From assembly GCA_023458035.1 (NCBI GenBank), contig JAEXAX010000032.1:1-64000 (forward strand): a stretch of 64,000 nt of DNA, in the 5' to 3' direction. This document shows positions 33,881 to 42,627 of the stretch, piece by piece (positions within the stretch are counted from its first letter, which is position 1; every line of letters starts with the position of its first letter). This DNA comes from Bacillota bacterium. GTDB taxonomy: Bacteria > Bacillota > Clostridia > Lachnospirales > Lachnospiraceae. The notes beneath the pieces were generated by a model that was given only the letters and a program-made list of their open reading frames with translations, was not told where the DNA came from and made no database searches. Both the position numbers and the translations under genes were made by a program.

Positions 33881-35239
33881 TTATCTCCCGGAGAGATCCT
33901 TATATTCGCGGTGCTTTGCTACGCTTTTATAAGCCGGACGAATAATCTTGCCGCCGTTGATCAGCTCTTCGATACGGTGAGCACTCCAGCCGACGATACG
34001 GGCGATGGCGAAGATCGGTGTGAACAGCTCGTTTGGCAGATCCAGCATACTGTAAACCAGACCGCTGTAGAAGTCGATATTGGCACTGACACCCTTATAG
34101 ATCCTGCGCTCTTCGCCAATGATCCGGGGAGCCAGTGTTTCAACCATGCTATAGAGATAGAATTCATCCATCCGGTTCTTTTCGCGGCTTAAAACCTCGA
34201 CGAAGGATTTCATGACTTCGGCACGCGGGTCGGAGATGGAGTAAACGGCATGACCCATACCATAAATCAGACCGGCCTGATCAAAGGCCTGCTTGTGTAA
34301 CAGGGCCCGCAGATAATCACCGACTTCCTGCTCGCTGGTCCAGTCCGAGACATTCTTTTTCATATCCTCAAACATCTGGGCCACTTTGATATTAGCGCCG
34401 CCGTGCTTCGGCCCCTTTAAGGAACCGAGGGAAGCGGCTACAGCCGAATAGGTATCGGTGCCGGAGGAGGTGACTACATGATTGGTAAAGGTCGAGTTAT
34501 TACCGCCGCCGTGCTCCATATGCAGTACCAGTGCGATATCCAGTATCTTGGCTTCGGAGCGGGAGAACTTTTTGTCCGGACGCAGCAGCCGCAGGATGTT
34601 TTCGGCGGTTGACAGCTCAGGCCTCGGAGCATGGATAATCAGGCTCTTATCATGATAAAAATGGCGGTAGCCCTGGTAGGCATAGACAGCCAGACGCGGA
34701 AACTGACCGATCAGGTTGATGCTTTGACGAAGTACATTTTCCACCGATGTGTCCTCGGCTTTATCATCAAAGGAGTAGAGGGTGAGGACTGCTCTGGCCA
34801 GTGCGTTCATCATGTCCTTGCTCGGTGCATTCAGGATATTATCACGGGTAAAGCCGTCCGGCAATTCACGGCCAGCCGCCAGCAGCTCCTTGAATTGTGC
34901 CAGCTCGGCAGCGTTTGGCAGCTTGTTGAACAGTAATAGGTAGGTAACTTCCTCAAAGCCGAAATCATCACGCTCGATAAAGCCCTGCACCAGATCCTTG
35001 ATGTTATATCCGCGATAGTACAGACGACCCGGGCATGGCACATACTCACTATCGACGATGGAGTGTGAAGTAACCTCCGAGATATCGGTCAGACCGGTCA
35101 ATACACCGGAGCCGCTGATATCACGCAGTCCGCGCTTGACTTCGTAGCGGGTATAGAGCTCGGGGTCAATTCTGGTCGTCCCGGAGATGCCGGCTGCATA
35201 ATCGGCGATCGTGTCGAGATATCTGTATTCGTCTTTCAT
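33881..35239 (-). CDS. gltA: Citrate synthase
   Basis: The 452-aa enzyme condenses oxaloacetate and acetyl-CoA to citrate, probably to feed glutamate synthesis in an anaerobe with an incomplete cycle. Key segments: YYRGYNIKDLV near the N-terminus, LHMEHGGGNNSTFTNHVV with the active His, GSLKGPKHGGANIKV, and YGMGHAVYSISDPRA with the second active His and Asp/Arg. The roughly 450-residue length with a long N-terminal extension is typical of clostridial forms. GGAGG lies 5 nt before ATG 35239. A 2-methylcitrate synthase activity cannot be excluded from sequence alone. Confidence 0.94.
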   Translation of the reverse strand: MKDEYRYLDTIADYAAGISGTTRIDPELYTRYEVKRGLRDISGSGVLTGLTDISEVTSHSIVDSEYVPCPGRLYYRGYNIKDLVQGFIERDDFGFEEVTYLLLFNKLPNAAELAQFKELLAAGRELPDGFTRDNILNAPSKDMMNALARAVLTLYSFDDKAEDTSVENVLRQSINLIGQFPRLAVYAYQGYRHFYHDKSLIIHAPRPELSTAENILRLLRPDKKFSRSEAKILDIALVLHMEHGGGNNSTFTNHVVTSSGTDTYSAVAASLGSLKGPKHGGANIKVAQMFEDMKKNVSDWTSEQEVGDYLRALLHKQAFDQAGLIYGMGHAVYSISDPRAEVMKSFVEVLSREKNRMDEFYLYSMVETLAPRIIGEERRIYKGVSANIDFYSGLVYSMLDLPNELFTPIFAIARIVGWSAHRIEELINGGKIIRPAYKSVAKHREYKDLSGR

Positions 35240-35288
35240 ATGGACCTCCTTTGTATATAATCATTTCAGGCTACGCATATATTATAAT

Positions 35289-35318
35289 AATATAGCATAG
35301 AAGCATATTTATTGACAA
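35289..35318 (-). promoter_or_regulatory. Promoter of the citrate synthase gene
   Basis: Read leftward, TTGTCA (35313-35318), an 18-nt spacer and TATATT (35289-35294), preceded by TGC, stand about 50 nt before the start at 35239. Confidence 0.65.
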
Positions 35319-35425
35319 TGAACATTCTTAAGGAAAAGGTTGATGAAACATAATCTTTTGTTAGTTGTTGCTAAAGTTTGACTGAGACAAATTGTATTTT
35401 TTGCGTGGTCTTGGTTTGGATTCTA

Positions 35426-35454
35426 TTGCATTTATGGAAAAACAATGAGATAAT
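35426..35454 (+). promoter_or_regulatory. Promoter of pckA
   Basis: TTGCAT (35426-35431), a 17-nt spacer and GATAAT (35449-35454) lie 35 nt before the pckA start. The 250-nt divergent gap between citrate synthase and pckA holds only the two promoters and no ORF. Confidence 0.7.
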
Positions 35455-35489
35455 ACAAAGGAAATTTTGATTATTAAGGAGGGTACACG

Positions 35490-37163
35490 ATGTCAACAAA
35501 AGCATATTACAAGACCAGTGAAATCGGCGCCGGGAAGGTTGGGTTTCATAGAACCAGATCCATCATCGAGGCTGCTTTTTACGGTAACAATGTAGTAAAG
35601 GTCAACACCCTGAAGGAGGCTTATGAGCTTGCCAAAAATTCTCCGGGTACTATTGTGACCGATATGCCGGTGTACAGAGGCGAGGAGTTCGGTCTGGAAA
35701 AGGACGCGAAGGTACTGCTGTTCAATGACGGTTCTATCACCGGCCGCTATGCGGCTGCCAGAAGAATCGCCGGAGAGCCGGGTGTGAATTGTGACGAGCT
35801 GGACAAGATGGTCATGGATGCAGTTTATGATACCAGATGGCTGACCATGTATCATGCGGAAGTGTATGTTGGTCTGGACCCGGAATTTATGGTGAAGGCC
35901 CACCTGCTGATTCCGGAGGGTGAAGAAAACATCATGTACAACTGGATGCTGAACTTCCAGTATATGTCTTATGAGTATGTCAGAATGTACAGAGATTCCG
36001 TGCCGGTTGGCAACGGCAACGAACCGGACATCTACCTCTTCTCTAATCCGCAGTGGCCGGGAACCGATAAGCCGGGCTATGATCCGAAATGCTTGTGTTA
36101 CTTTAATACCGAGCAGAACTGCGCGGCTGTCTTGGGCATGAAGTATTTCGGCGAGCATAAAAAAGGAACTCTGACCATGGCCTGGGCCATTGCCAATCGG
36201 AATGGATATGCTTCCTGCCACGGCGGTCAAAAGGAATATACCCTAAAGGACGGCCGCAAATATGTGGCATCTGTATTTGGTCTGTCCGGATCGGGAAAGT
36301 CGACCCTGACTCATGCCAAGCATGACAACAAATACGGCGTAACCGTGCTGCATGATGATGCCTTTATCATTAACACAGACACCTGTGCTTCCGTTGCCCT
36401 GGAACCGTCATATTTTGACAAAACTCAGGATTACCCGACCGGCTGCCCGGACAATCAGTATCTGATAACCGTACAGAATTGTTCGGCTACGTTGGATGAA
36501 GACGGTAAGGTCGTTCTGGTAACCGAGGACATTAGAAACGGCAACGGTCGTGCTATTAAGTCTAAGCTGTGGTCGCCGAATCGTGTGGATAAGATAGATG
36601 AGCCGGTCAATGCCATCTTTTGGATCATGAAAGATCCGACCATTCCGCCGGTTGTAAAATTAAAGGGGGCCGATCTGGCTTCCGTAATGGGCGCGACGCT
36701 GGCCACCAAGCGTTCCTCTGCCGAGAGACTGGCTGAGGGGGTTGATCCGAATGCTCTGGTCGTAGTGCCGTATGCCAATCCGTTCAGAACTTATCCGCTG
36801 GCGCATGACTTTGATAAGTTCAGAAAGCTGGTGGCTGAAAAGAATGTAGACTGCTATATCATCAATACCGGTGATTTCATGGGTAAGAAGGTGCAGCCGA
36901 AGGATACCCTGGGTATTTTGGAGGCCATCGTGGACGGAACTGCCAAGTTTGAGAAGTGGGGACCGTTTGAAGATATCGAGATCTTTAATTGGGAAGGCTT
37001 TGTTCCGGACCTGACAGATGAAGCCTATGTTGAACAGTTAAAGGCCAGAATGCAGGATCGCCTGGACTTTGTTCGTTCCAGAGATGAGTTCAAGGGCGGC
37101 TATGATAAGCTGCCGGCTGAGGCGTTGGCTGCTATTCAAAGAGTAGTCGATCAGTTGGCATAA
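35490..37163 (+). CDS. pckA: Phosphoenolpyruvate carboxykinase (ATP)
   Basis: The 557-aa enzyme interconverts oxaloacetate + ATP and phosphoenolpyruvate + CO2 + ADP; in fermenting anaerobes it often runs toward oxaloacetate. The P-loop GLSGSGKST (264-272), the metal-binding HDDAF and the substrate region YFGEHKKG are visible. It is the ATP-dependent type by its P-loop and length. It is transcribed away from citrate synthase, and both enzymes meet at oxaloacetate. AAGGAGG precedes the ATG. Confidence 0.96.
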   Translation: MSTKAYYKTSEIGAGKVGFHRTRSIIEAAFYGNNVVKVNTLKEAYELAKNSPGTIVTDMPVYRGEEFGLEKDAKVLLFNDGSITGRYAAARRIAGEPGVNCDELDKMVMDAVYDTRWLTMYHAEVYVGLDPEFMVKAHLLIPEGEENIMYNWMLNFQYMSYEYVRMYRDSVPVGNGNEPDIYLFSNPQWPGTDKPGYDPKCLCYFNTEQNCAAVLGMKYFGEHKKGTLTMAWAIANRNGYASCHGGQKEYTLKDGRKYVASVFGLSGSGKSTLTHAKHDNKYGVTVLHDDAFIINTDTCASVALEPSYFDKTQDYPTGCPDNQYLITVQNCSATLDEDGKVVLVTEDIRNGNGRAIKSKLWSPNRVDKIDEPVNAIFWIMKDPTIPPVVKLKGADLASVMGATLATKRSSAERLAEGVDPNALVVVPYANPFRTYPLAHDFDKFRKLVAEKNVDCYIINTGDFMGKKVQPKDTLGILEAIVDGTAKFEKWGPFEDIEIFNWEGFVPDLTDEAYVEQLKARMQDRLDFVRSRDEFKGGYDKLPAEALAAIQRVVDQLA

Positions 37164-37180
37164 GCGGTAAAAAGTTGATC

Positions 37181-37214
37181 AAAGAGGCTGTCGCAAACAT
37201 GACAGCCTCTTTTT
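37181..37214 (+). terminator. Intrinsic terminator of pckA
   Basis: Positions 37181-37192 pair with 37201-37212 over 12 bp with an 8-nt loop, running into a T tract ending at 37214. It separates pckA from the cobalamin operon. Confidence 0.92.
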
Positions 37215-37247
37215 ACATTCTCGGGAGGAAAGGAGCTGGAGAGCGGA

Positions 37248-38411
37248 ATGGGGACGGCTGAGGAAGCGGTTTTAATATTGGATGAATATCGGATGGCAGG
37301 CGGGAAGAAGCTGCGTCTCGGTTATACCACCGGCTCCTGCGCGGCTGCCGCAGCCAAGGCGGCTGCCTATATGCTGTTGTCAGGAGAGGGGATCAAGGAG
37401 GTTCGACTGATGACGCCGAAGGGAATCGAATTACAGTTGCCGCTGGTCGATATCGACAGACGGCCGGAGGCGGTCAGCTGTGCTGTTATTAAGGACAGCG
37501 GTGATGATCCGGATGTGACCGATCGGGTGCGGGTTTATGCAACGGTAGAGCGCTTGCCGCAAACGGTTTCCGGTGCTGACCGTTCACCGGTGATGATCGA
37601 TGGCGGTGAAGGAATCGGGCGGGTAACGCAGGCCGGTCTCGATCAACCGGTCGGAGCGGCAGCCATAAATCGGATTCCCAGGCAGATGATTAAAGAAGAA
37701 GTGCAGGAGATGCGAGAGCGCTTCGGTGAAGAGTATGATCTGAAGGTGATCATTTCGGTACCGCAGGGGAGAGAACTGGCCGCACGCACGTTTAATCCAA
37801 GACTCGGCATCAACGGCGGAATTTCCATTCTGGGAACCAGCGGAATCATTGAACCGATGAGTGAAAAAGCGTTAGTCGATACTATAAGGACCGAGATCAG
37901 GCAGCAGGCATTACTGGGCAATCGGCGACTATTGATGACGCCGGGCAATTACGGACAGCAGTTTTTGCGCGAGCGCGGGATTGATCTGGAGCGAGCCATA
38001 AAATTCAGTAATTATGTCGGCGAGGCTGTCGATCTGGCTCTTGCGTATGAAATTAAAGAGATCGAGATCGCAGCCCATATCGGAAAATTTATCAAAGTGG
38101 CCGGTGGAATCATGAATACCCATTCGGCCTGGGCAGACAGCCGGGCGGAGATTATGACGGCTTTGGCCCTGCGGGCCGGCGCGTCAACTGAGCAACTGCA
38201 GTGCATTGCCGACTCATTGACCACAGAAGAGGCTCTGGACTATGTATTTGCCGACCGACTTGTCGGAGAATGTACCATCAAACTGGTTTTGGAGCGGGTG
38301 TTATTTTACCTGGAGAAGCGCAGCCGCGGCAGCATCCGTTTTTGTGTCACCATCTTTTCAAACCGCCGCGGGGAATTAGGACAGATAAGGAGCGAAGGCT
38401 ATGGCGAATAA
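37248..38411 (+). CDS. cbiD: Cobalt-precorrin-5B (C1)-methyltransferase
   Basis: The 387-aa enzyme methylates C1 of cobalt-precorrin-5B in oxygen-independent cobalamin synthesis. The family start LRLGYTTGSCAAAAAKAA is clear, followed by KDSGDDPDVTD, FNPRLGINGGISILGTSGI and MTPGNYGQQFL. It is first in a five-gene operon; no cobalamin riboswitch is visible in the 33 nt between the pckA terminator and this gene. GGAG lies 6 nt before the ATG. The last 11 nt overlap cbiL. Confidence 0.95.
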   Translation: MGTAEEAVLILDEYRMAGGKKLRLGYTTGSCAAAAAKAAAYMLLSGEGIKEVRLMTPKGIELQLPLVDIDRRPEAVSCAVIKDSGDDPDVTDRVRVYATVERLPQTVSGADRSPVMIDGGEGIGRVTQAGLDQPVGAAAINRIPRQMIKEEVQEMRERFGEEYDLKVIISVPQGRELAARTFNPRLGINGGISILGTSGIIEPMSEKALVDTIRTEIRQQALLGNRRLLMTPGNYGQQFLRERGIDLERAIKFSNYVGEAVDLALAYEIKEIEIAAHIGKFIKVAGGIMNTHSAWADSRAEIMTALALRAGASTEQLQCIADSLTTEEALDYVFADRLVGECTIKLVLERVLFYLEKRSRGSIRFCVTIFSNRRGELGQIRSEGYGE

Positions 38412-39138
38412 AGGGATCTTATACGGAATCGGCGTCGGACCGGGGGATCCGGAGCTGCTGACACTGAAAGCGGTCAGACTGTTGCGGGAGTCGGATGTCA
38501 TTGCCGCAGTGGAAAACGCCGGTTCTGAGAGTGTTGCTCTACGCATCGCACTGCAGGCCGTGCCGGAGATCGCTGATAAAGAAACGATCTTTTTACACAC
38601 ACCGATGGTGAAGGAGCAAGCAGTGGTACAGGCTGCACATCGGCAGGGGACCGAGAGGCTGGCGGCGCTGCTTGATCAGGGAAAGACGATCGCTTTTGTG
38701 ACCCTGGGAGATGCGACCATTTATTCAACCTATTTATATTATCAGAAACGATTGACAAAGCTGGGCTACCGAACCCGGAGCATCAGCGGAATCCCGTCAT
38801 TTTGCTCGATTGCAGCTGCGCTTGGTATCAGTTTGGCAGAGAACCGGGAGAGTCTGGTGATCCATCCGGCCACCTATCAGCTGCAGCCGGCCGGGGACGG
38901 ATTGGCGGAAGAGGAAGGCGACAGAAAAACGGATCATAAAGCGGTCAGGCAGACCATAGTTTATATGAAAGCCGGTACCAAGCTGAAGCAAATTAAAGAT
39001 AGGCATCCGGATGCTGAGCTATGGATGATTGAAAATGACGGTCTGCCGGGTGAAAGACGGTTTTTCGGTCGAGATGAGCTGCCGGATAAGGCCGGTTATT
39101 ACACTGTGGTGATCGTAAAGGAAGGAAAGAGGGAATGA
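38401..39138 (+). CDS. cbiL: Cobalt-precorrin-2 C20-methyltransferase
   Basis: The 245-aa SAM-dependent enzyme of the tetrapyrrole methylase fold starts with YGIGVGPGDPELLTLKAVR and has LGDATIYSTYLYYQKRL and ISGIPSFCSIAAALG, which fit CbiL/CobI rather than the other Cbi methylases. AAGGAG lies 8 nt before ATG 38401 inside cbiD; the overlap is 11 nt. It overlaps cbiF by 4 nt. Confidence 0.93.
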   Translation: MANKGILYGIGVGPGDPELLTLKAVRLLRESDVIAAVENAGSESVALRIALQAVPEIADKETIFLHTPMVKEQAVVQAAHRQGTERLAALLDQGKTIAFVTLGDATIYSTYLYYQKRLTKLGYRTRSISGIPSFCSIAAALGISLAENRESLVIHPATYQLQPAGDGLAEEEGDRKTDHKAVRQTIVYMKAGTKLKQIKDRHPDAELWMIENDGLPGERRFFGRDELPDKAGYYTVVIVKEGKRE

Positions 39139-39896
39139 TCTATTTTGTTGGTGCCGGGAGTGGTGCGGAAGATTTGATAACGGTAAGGGGAGCCAGACTG
39201 TTGGAGCGGGCGGATGTGATTATCTATGCCGGTTCTTTGGTGAATCCGGCTCTGCTGTCTTATGCCGGGGAAGGAACGGCCGTTCATGACAGCGCCCGCC
39301 TGACCCTGGAAGAGGTGATCGCCCTGATGACGCAGGCAGAGCGGGCCGGTCTGACGACAGTTCGTCTGCACACCGGCGATCCCTGCTTATACGGGGCCAT
39401 CCGAGAGCAGATGGACGCCTTGGATGAGCTTGGCATTCCTTATCAGAGCTGTCCCGGTGTCAGTTCCTTTTGTGCGGCCGCATCGGCGCTGTCTATGGAG
39501 TATACCCTGCCCGGTATAACGCAGTCGGTCATCATTACCAGAATGGAAGGGCGCACATCGGTGCCGGAAATGGAAAGGCTGCGGCTTTTGGCAGCCCACC
39601 ATACATCCATGGTGATTTTCTTGAGCGCCGGCTTGCTGGAAGGTGTGACTGCGGAATTATTGGCAGGCGGGCTGTCGATCGATACACCGGCCGCCATCGT
39701 ATATAAGGCCAGCTGGCCGGATGAAAAAACAGTGATCTGTACGGTGGGCAGTCTGGCGCAGACAGCAGCCGAACAGAAGATTTCAAAAACAGCCCTGATC
39801 ATCATCGGAGAAGCTGTTAAACAAAGCGGTTACGAGCGGTCAAAGCTCTATGATCCGAGTTTTACTACTGAATTTAGAAGGGGGACTGAGGTGTGA
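39135..39896 (+). CDS. cbiF: Cobalt-precorrin-4 C11-methyltransferase
   Basis: The 253-aa enzyme of the same fold has IYFVGAGSGAEDLITVRGARLL, ADVIIYAGSLVNPALLSYA, LHTGDPCLYGAIREQMDAL and SSFCAAASALSMEYTLPG, all matching CbiF/CobM. It follows CbiH in the pathway and prepares the substrate of CbiG. Its start overlaps cbiL by 4 nt (ATGA) and its end overlaps cbiG by 4 nt (GTGA). Confidence 0.95.
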   Translation: MIYFVGAGSGAEDLITVRGARLLERADVIIYAGSLVNPALLSYAGEGTAVHDSARLTLEEVIALMTQAERAGLTTVRLHTGDPCLYGAIREQMDALDELGIPYQSCPGVSSFCAAASALSMEYTLPGITQSVIITRMEGRTSVPEMERLRLLAAHHTSMVIFLSAGLLEGVTAELLAGGLSIDTPAAIVYKASWPDEKTVICTVGSLAQTAAEQKISKTALIIIGEAVKQSGYERSKLYDPSFTTEFRRGTEV

Positions 39897-40969
39897 AACT
39901 GGCAATGATCAGCTTTACAAAATGGGGTGATGAATTAAATATCCTGTTGCGGGATAGATTTATTCAAGAGCATCCCATGGCAGAGGTGCAGGCCTTCAGC
40001 AAATGCTCGTTGTCTGAGCAAGAAAGCTTACTGCCGGTGCCGGACGACCTGCAGACCTGGACAGGGGAGCGCTTTGGTGAAGTGGATGCCATCCTGTTTA
40101 TCGGCGCAACCGGTATCGCTGTGCGGGCCATCAGTCCTTTTGTAGCAGCTAAAACCAGTGATCCGGCCATCCTTGTGGTGGGAGACCGCGGTCAATATAT
40201 GATTTCGCTACTGGCCGGTCATCTGGGCGGAGCCAATGATCTGGCCATCGAATTGGCAGCGTATATAGATGCCTTGCCGGTGATTACCACCGCTACGGAT
40301 AATCATCATAAATTTGCGGTCGATATCTTTGCCAGGGATAACCATCTGAAGATCAAGGATATGACCTTGGCGAAGTATATATCGGTTGAGGTGCTGCATG
40401 AGCATCCGGTTTGTTTATATACAGATATGAGGATGGAGCCGGCAGTGCCGGCTGAGGTCATTTGCCGCCCGCTGTCGGAACTCAATGAGTCGGCCGGTCT
40501 GTGTATGATCGTTTCAGATCGGAAGCTGAATAATCGACCGATCAAGGGGTTGCAGTTGGTACCGCGTGATCTGATAATCGGCATCGGTTGTCGGCGCGGC
40601 ACCTTTCGTGAAGATATTGAGTTGGCCGTTTTTGACAGTCTGCGGGTATTGGGTTTGCGGACCGAAGCCATCGAACGAGTCGTCAGCATTGACCTGAAAG
40701 CAGCTGAACCGGGCTTGCTGCAGTTTGCCGGGCAGCACGGCCTGACCTTTGAAACCTACTCGGCAGAACGTCTGTTGGCTGCTAAGGGAGAATTTCACGG
40801 TTCCGAATTTGTCAAACAGACAACAGGAGTCGATAATGTCTGTGAACGCTCGGTTGCGGTGGCCATGGAGGCGGACGGCGGCGAGATTCTGAGGGAAAAG
40901 GCTGTTTATCAAGGCGTTACCATCTGTGTCGGTCGAAGGCATCGGATTTTGCATATGAGAAGGAGATAG
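39893..40969 (+). CDS. cbiG: Cobalt-precorrin-5A hydrolase
   Basis: The 358-aa enzyme opens the delta-lactone and releases acetaldehyde during corrin ring contraction. N-terminal IGATGIAVRAISPFVAAKTSDPA, LLAGHLGGANDLAIELAA and the C-terminal GIGCRRGTFREDIE region define CbiG, and all three parts are present at full length. The start is GTG at 39893, overlapping the cbiF stop. Confidence 0.94.
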   Translation: MKLAMISFTKWGDELNILLRDRFIQEHPMAEVQAFSKCSLSEQESLLPVPDDLQTWTGERFGEVDAILFIGATGIAVRAISPFVAAKTSDPAILVVGDRGQYMISLLAGHLGGANDLAIELAAYIDALPVITTATDNHHKFAVDIFARDNHLKIKDMTLAKYISVEVLHEHPVCLYTDMRMEPAVPAEVICRPLSELNESAGLCMIVSDRKLNNRPIKGLQLVPRDLIIGIGCRRGTFREDIELAVFDSLRVLGLRTEAIERVVSIDLKAAEPGLLQFAGQHGLTFETYSAERLLAAKGEFHGSEFVKQTTGVDNVCERSVAVAMEADGGEILREKAVYQGVTICVGRRHRILHMRRR

Positions 40970-40970
40970 G

Positions 40971-41696
40971 ATGAATACACTGTATGTCGTGGGCTTTGGG
41001 CCGGGTAAAAAGGAATATATGACAGAGCAGGCGATCGCAGCTTTAGAACAGGCGGAAGTGATCGTCGGCTATACCACCTATGTAAATCTGATCAAGGAAT
41101 ACTTTCCGGGAAAGACCTATGAGGTGACGGCCATGCGTAAGGAGGTGGAACGCTGTCAGCAGGCGATCGATTTGGCGCAGGCCGGTAGGGATGTGGCCAT
41201 GATCAGCAGCGGCGACAGTGGGATCTATGGTATGGCCGGCATCATTTATCAGCTGGCCGAAGGCAGGGATATCCGTATCGAAGTGGTGCCGGGCGTCACG
41301 GCGGCATCCATGGCGGCTGCGGTGCTCGGCGCCCCGCTGATGCATGACTTTGCCGTCATCAGCCTTAGTGATTTGATGACTCCGTTGGACTTGATCATGA
41401 AACGGGTGCGCTGCGCGGCTGCGGCCGATATGATTATCTGCCTGTACAATCCAAAGAGCAAGGGCCGACCGGATTATCTGGCGCAGGCGGCGTGCCTGAT
41501 ACTAGAGGAACAAAAAAAAGACCTTCCGGTCGGCATCGTCAGAAATGCCGGAAGGGAAGGTCAGGAGGTGCAGCTCACTACCCTATCTGCCATTGAAGAG
41601 GCGACAGTCGATATGCTTAGCATCGTAATCATCGGTAATTCCCGGACATATGTGCGTCATCGTCGGATGATCACGCCGCGCGGTTATCAGCTTTAA
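40971..41696 (+). CDS. cbiH: Cobalt-precorrin-3B C17-methyltransferase
   Basis: The 241-aa enzyme catalyses the methylation that starts ring contraction. LYVVGFGPGKKEYMTEQAI, VIVGYTTYVNLIKEYF, ISSGDSGIYGMAGI and GAPLMHDFAVISLSD are typical of CbiH/CobJ. AAGGAG stands 5 nt before ATG 40971. Its stop codon interlocks with that of the convergent yitT gene, and a leftward terminator for that gene lies inside its coding sequence at 41512-41562. Confidence 0.95.
   Translation: MNTLYVVGFGPGKKEYMTEQAIAALEQAEVIVGYTTYVNLIKEYFPGKTYEVTAMRKEVERCQQAIDLAQAGRDVAMISSGDSGIYGMAGIIYQLAEGRDIRIEVVPGVTAASMAAAVLGAPLMHDFAVISLSDLMTPLDLIMKRVRCAAAADMIICLYNPKSKGRPDYLAQAACLILEEQKKDLPVGIVRNAGREGQEVQLTTLSAIEEATVDMLSIVIIGNSRTYVRHRRMITPRGYQL
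41512..41562 (-). terminator. Intrinsic terminator for the yitT-type gene, embedded in cbiH
   Basis: Read leftward: an outer 8-bp stem (41555-41562 with 41520-41527), an inner 6-bp stem (41545-41550 with 41531-41536) and then eight T (A8 on the plus strand, 41512-41519). It lies about 130 nt past the yitT stop, inside the coding region of the opposing cbiH gene. Confidence 0.75.
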
Positions 41697-42550
41697 TCCT
41701 GTATAAAGCCCTTGCCGATGATCTCGCTGGTATTAGTGATCATTATAAAGGCGGAGGGCTCAACTTCTTTAATGAAGCGGCGCAGCAGGATGGCGTTGTG
41801 ACGACCCATGACCGTCAGGATGACATGCTTTTTCTGGTGACTGAAAGCTCCGGTGGCCCGATAAACGGTGGCCGTATGGCCGAGAGTATTCATGATGTAA
41901 TTGCAGATCGGTTCCGGATCTTCGCAGATGATATTGAAATACTTGTTCAGTTTAATACTCTCCAGAATATTTCCGACCACAAAGGAACGCAGCACCAGAC
42001 CGAGAGTTGAAAAGAGAGCGGTCTTGATGGGGAACACAAAAAATGATCCGAGTACGATAGAAGCATCGGCGATCAGTACGGCATTTCCGATTTGAACGCC
42101 GGTAATCCGGTTGAGCAGGGCGGCGATAATATCTGTTCCGCCGCCGGAGGCCTGCATATTAAAGAGCAGAGCGGCGCCGATGCCGGGCAGGGCGATGGCG
42201 AATACCATATTTAACAGCGGTTCGTCGGTCAGCGGAGTCGGGTTCGGAAGAAAACGGTCAAGAAAACTGATGGCACCGGACATGACTACAGTGACATAGG
42301 TCGTCATGACAGTAAAGCGTTTGCCCAGAAACAGTAAGCTTAAGAGCAATAATCCAAGGCTGAGGATCAGATTGACGGTACTGGGACGTAGCGGCAGCAG
42401 CTTTGACAGTACGACCGAGGCGCCGGCTACACCGCCGAAGTTAAAGTTTTCGGGGAAACGAAAGAAATAAATGCCGACGGCGGACAGCAGACTGCCGAAG
42501 GTCAGCCAGAAGGTCTTATTAAGGGTTCGTTGTATTGATATCGTTGGCAT
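41693..42550 (-). CDS. YitT-family membrane protein with DUF2179 domain
   Basis: The 285-aa protein has about five hydrophobic segments in residues 15-190 and a C-terminal cytoplasmic DUF2179 domain (about 215-280, GRHNAILLRRFIKEVEPSAFIMIT). Proteins of this family are common in Bacillota and their function is not established. AAGGAG lies 6 nt before ATG 42550. The stop overlaps that of cbiH by 4 nt in convergent orientation. Confidence 0.92.
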   Translation of the reverse strand: MPTISIQRTLNKTFWLTFGSLLSAVGIYFFRFPENFNFGGVAGASVVLSKLLPLRPSTVNLILSLGLLLLSLLFLGKRFTVMTTYVTVVMSGAISFLDRFLPNPTPLTDEPLLNMVFAIALPGIGAALLFNMQASGGGTDIIAALLNRITGVQIGNAVLIADASIVLGSFFVFPIKTALFSTLGLVLRSFVVGNILESIKLNKYFNIICEDPEPICNYIMNTLGHTATVYRATGAFSHQKKHVILTVMGRHNAILLRRFIKEVEPSAFIMITNTSEIIGKGFIQD

Positions 42551-42581
42551 AGTAAACTCCTTTATCTCAGTATATAGCTAC

Positions 42582-42610
42582 ACTATCGGACAGATGACAG
42601 GAAAAGTCAA
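42582..42610 (-). promoter_or_regulatory. Promoter of the yitT-type gene
   Basis: Read leftward, TTGACT (42605-42610), a 17-nt spacer and GATAGT (42582-42587) stand about 32 nt before the start at 42550. Confidence 0.6.
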
Positions 42611-42627
42611 GAAGCGAGAAGGAAAAA

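Noticed and set aside
33812..34192. Open frame of 126 codons on the plus strand after the surface phosphatase
   Set aside because: It runs through the bidirectional terminator and then antisense to the citrate synthase gene.
35493..36230. Open frame of 245 codons on the minus strand within pckA
   Set aside because: Shadow of the conserved PEP carboxykinase frame; no family signal.
37164..37247. Cobalamin riboswitch before cbiD
   Set aside because: Only a terminator and 33 nt of leader fit here; no B12-box-like core and too short for the aptamer.
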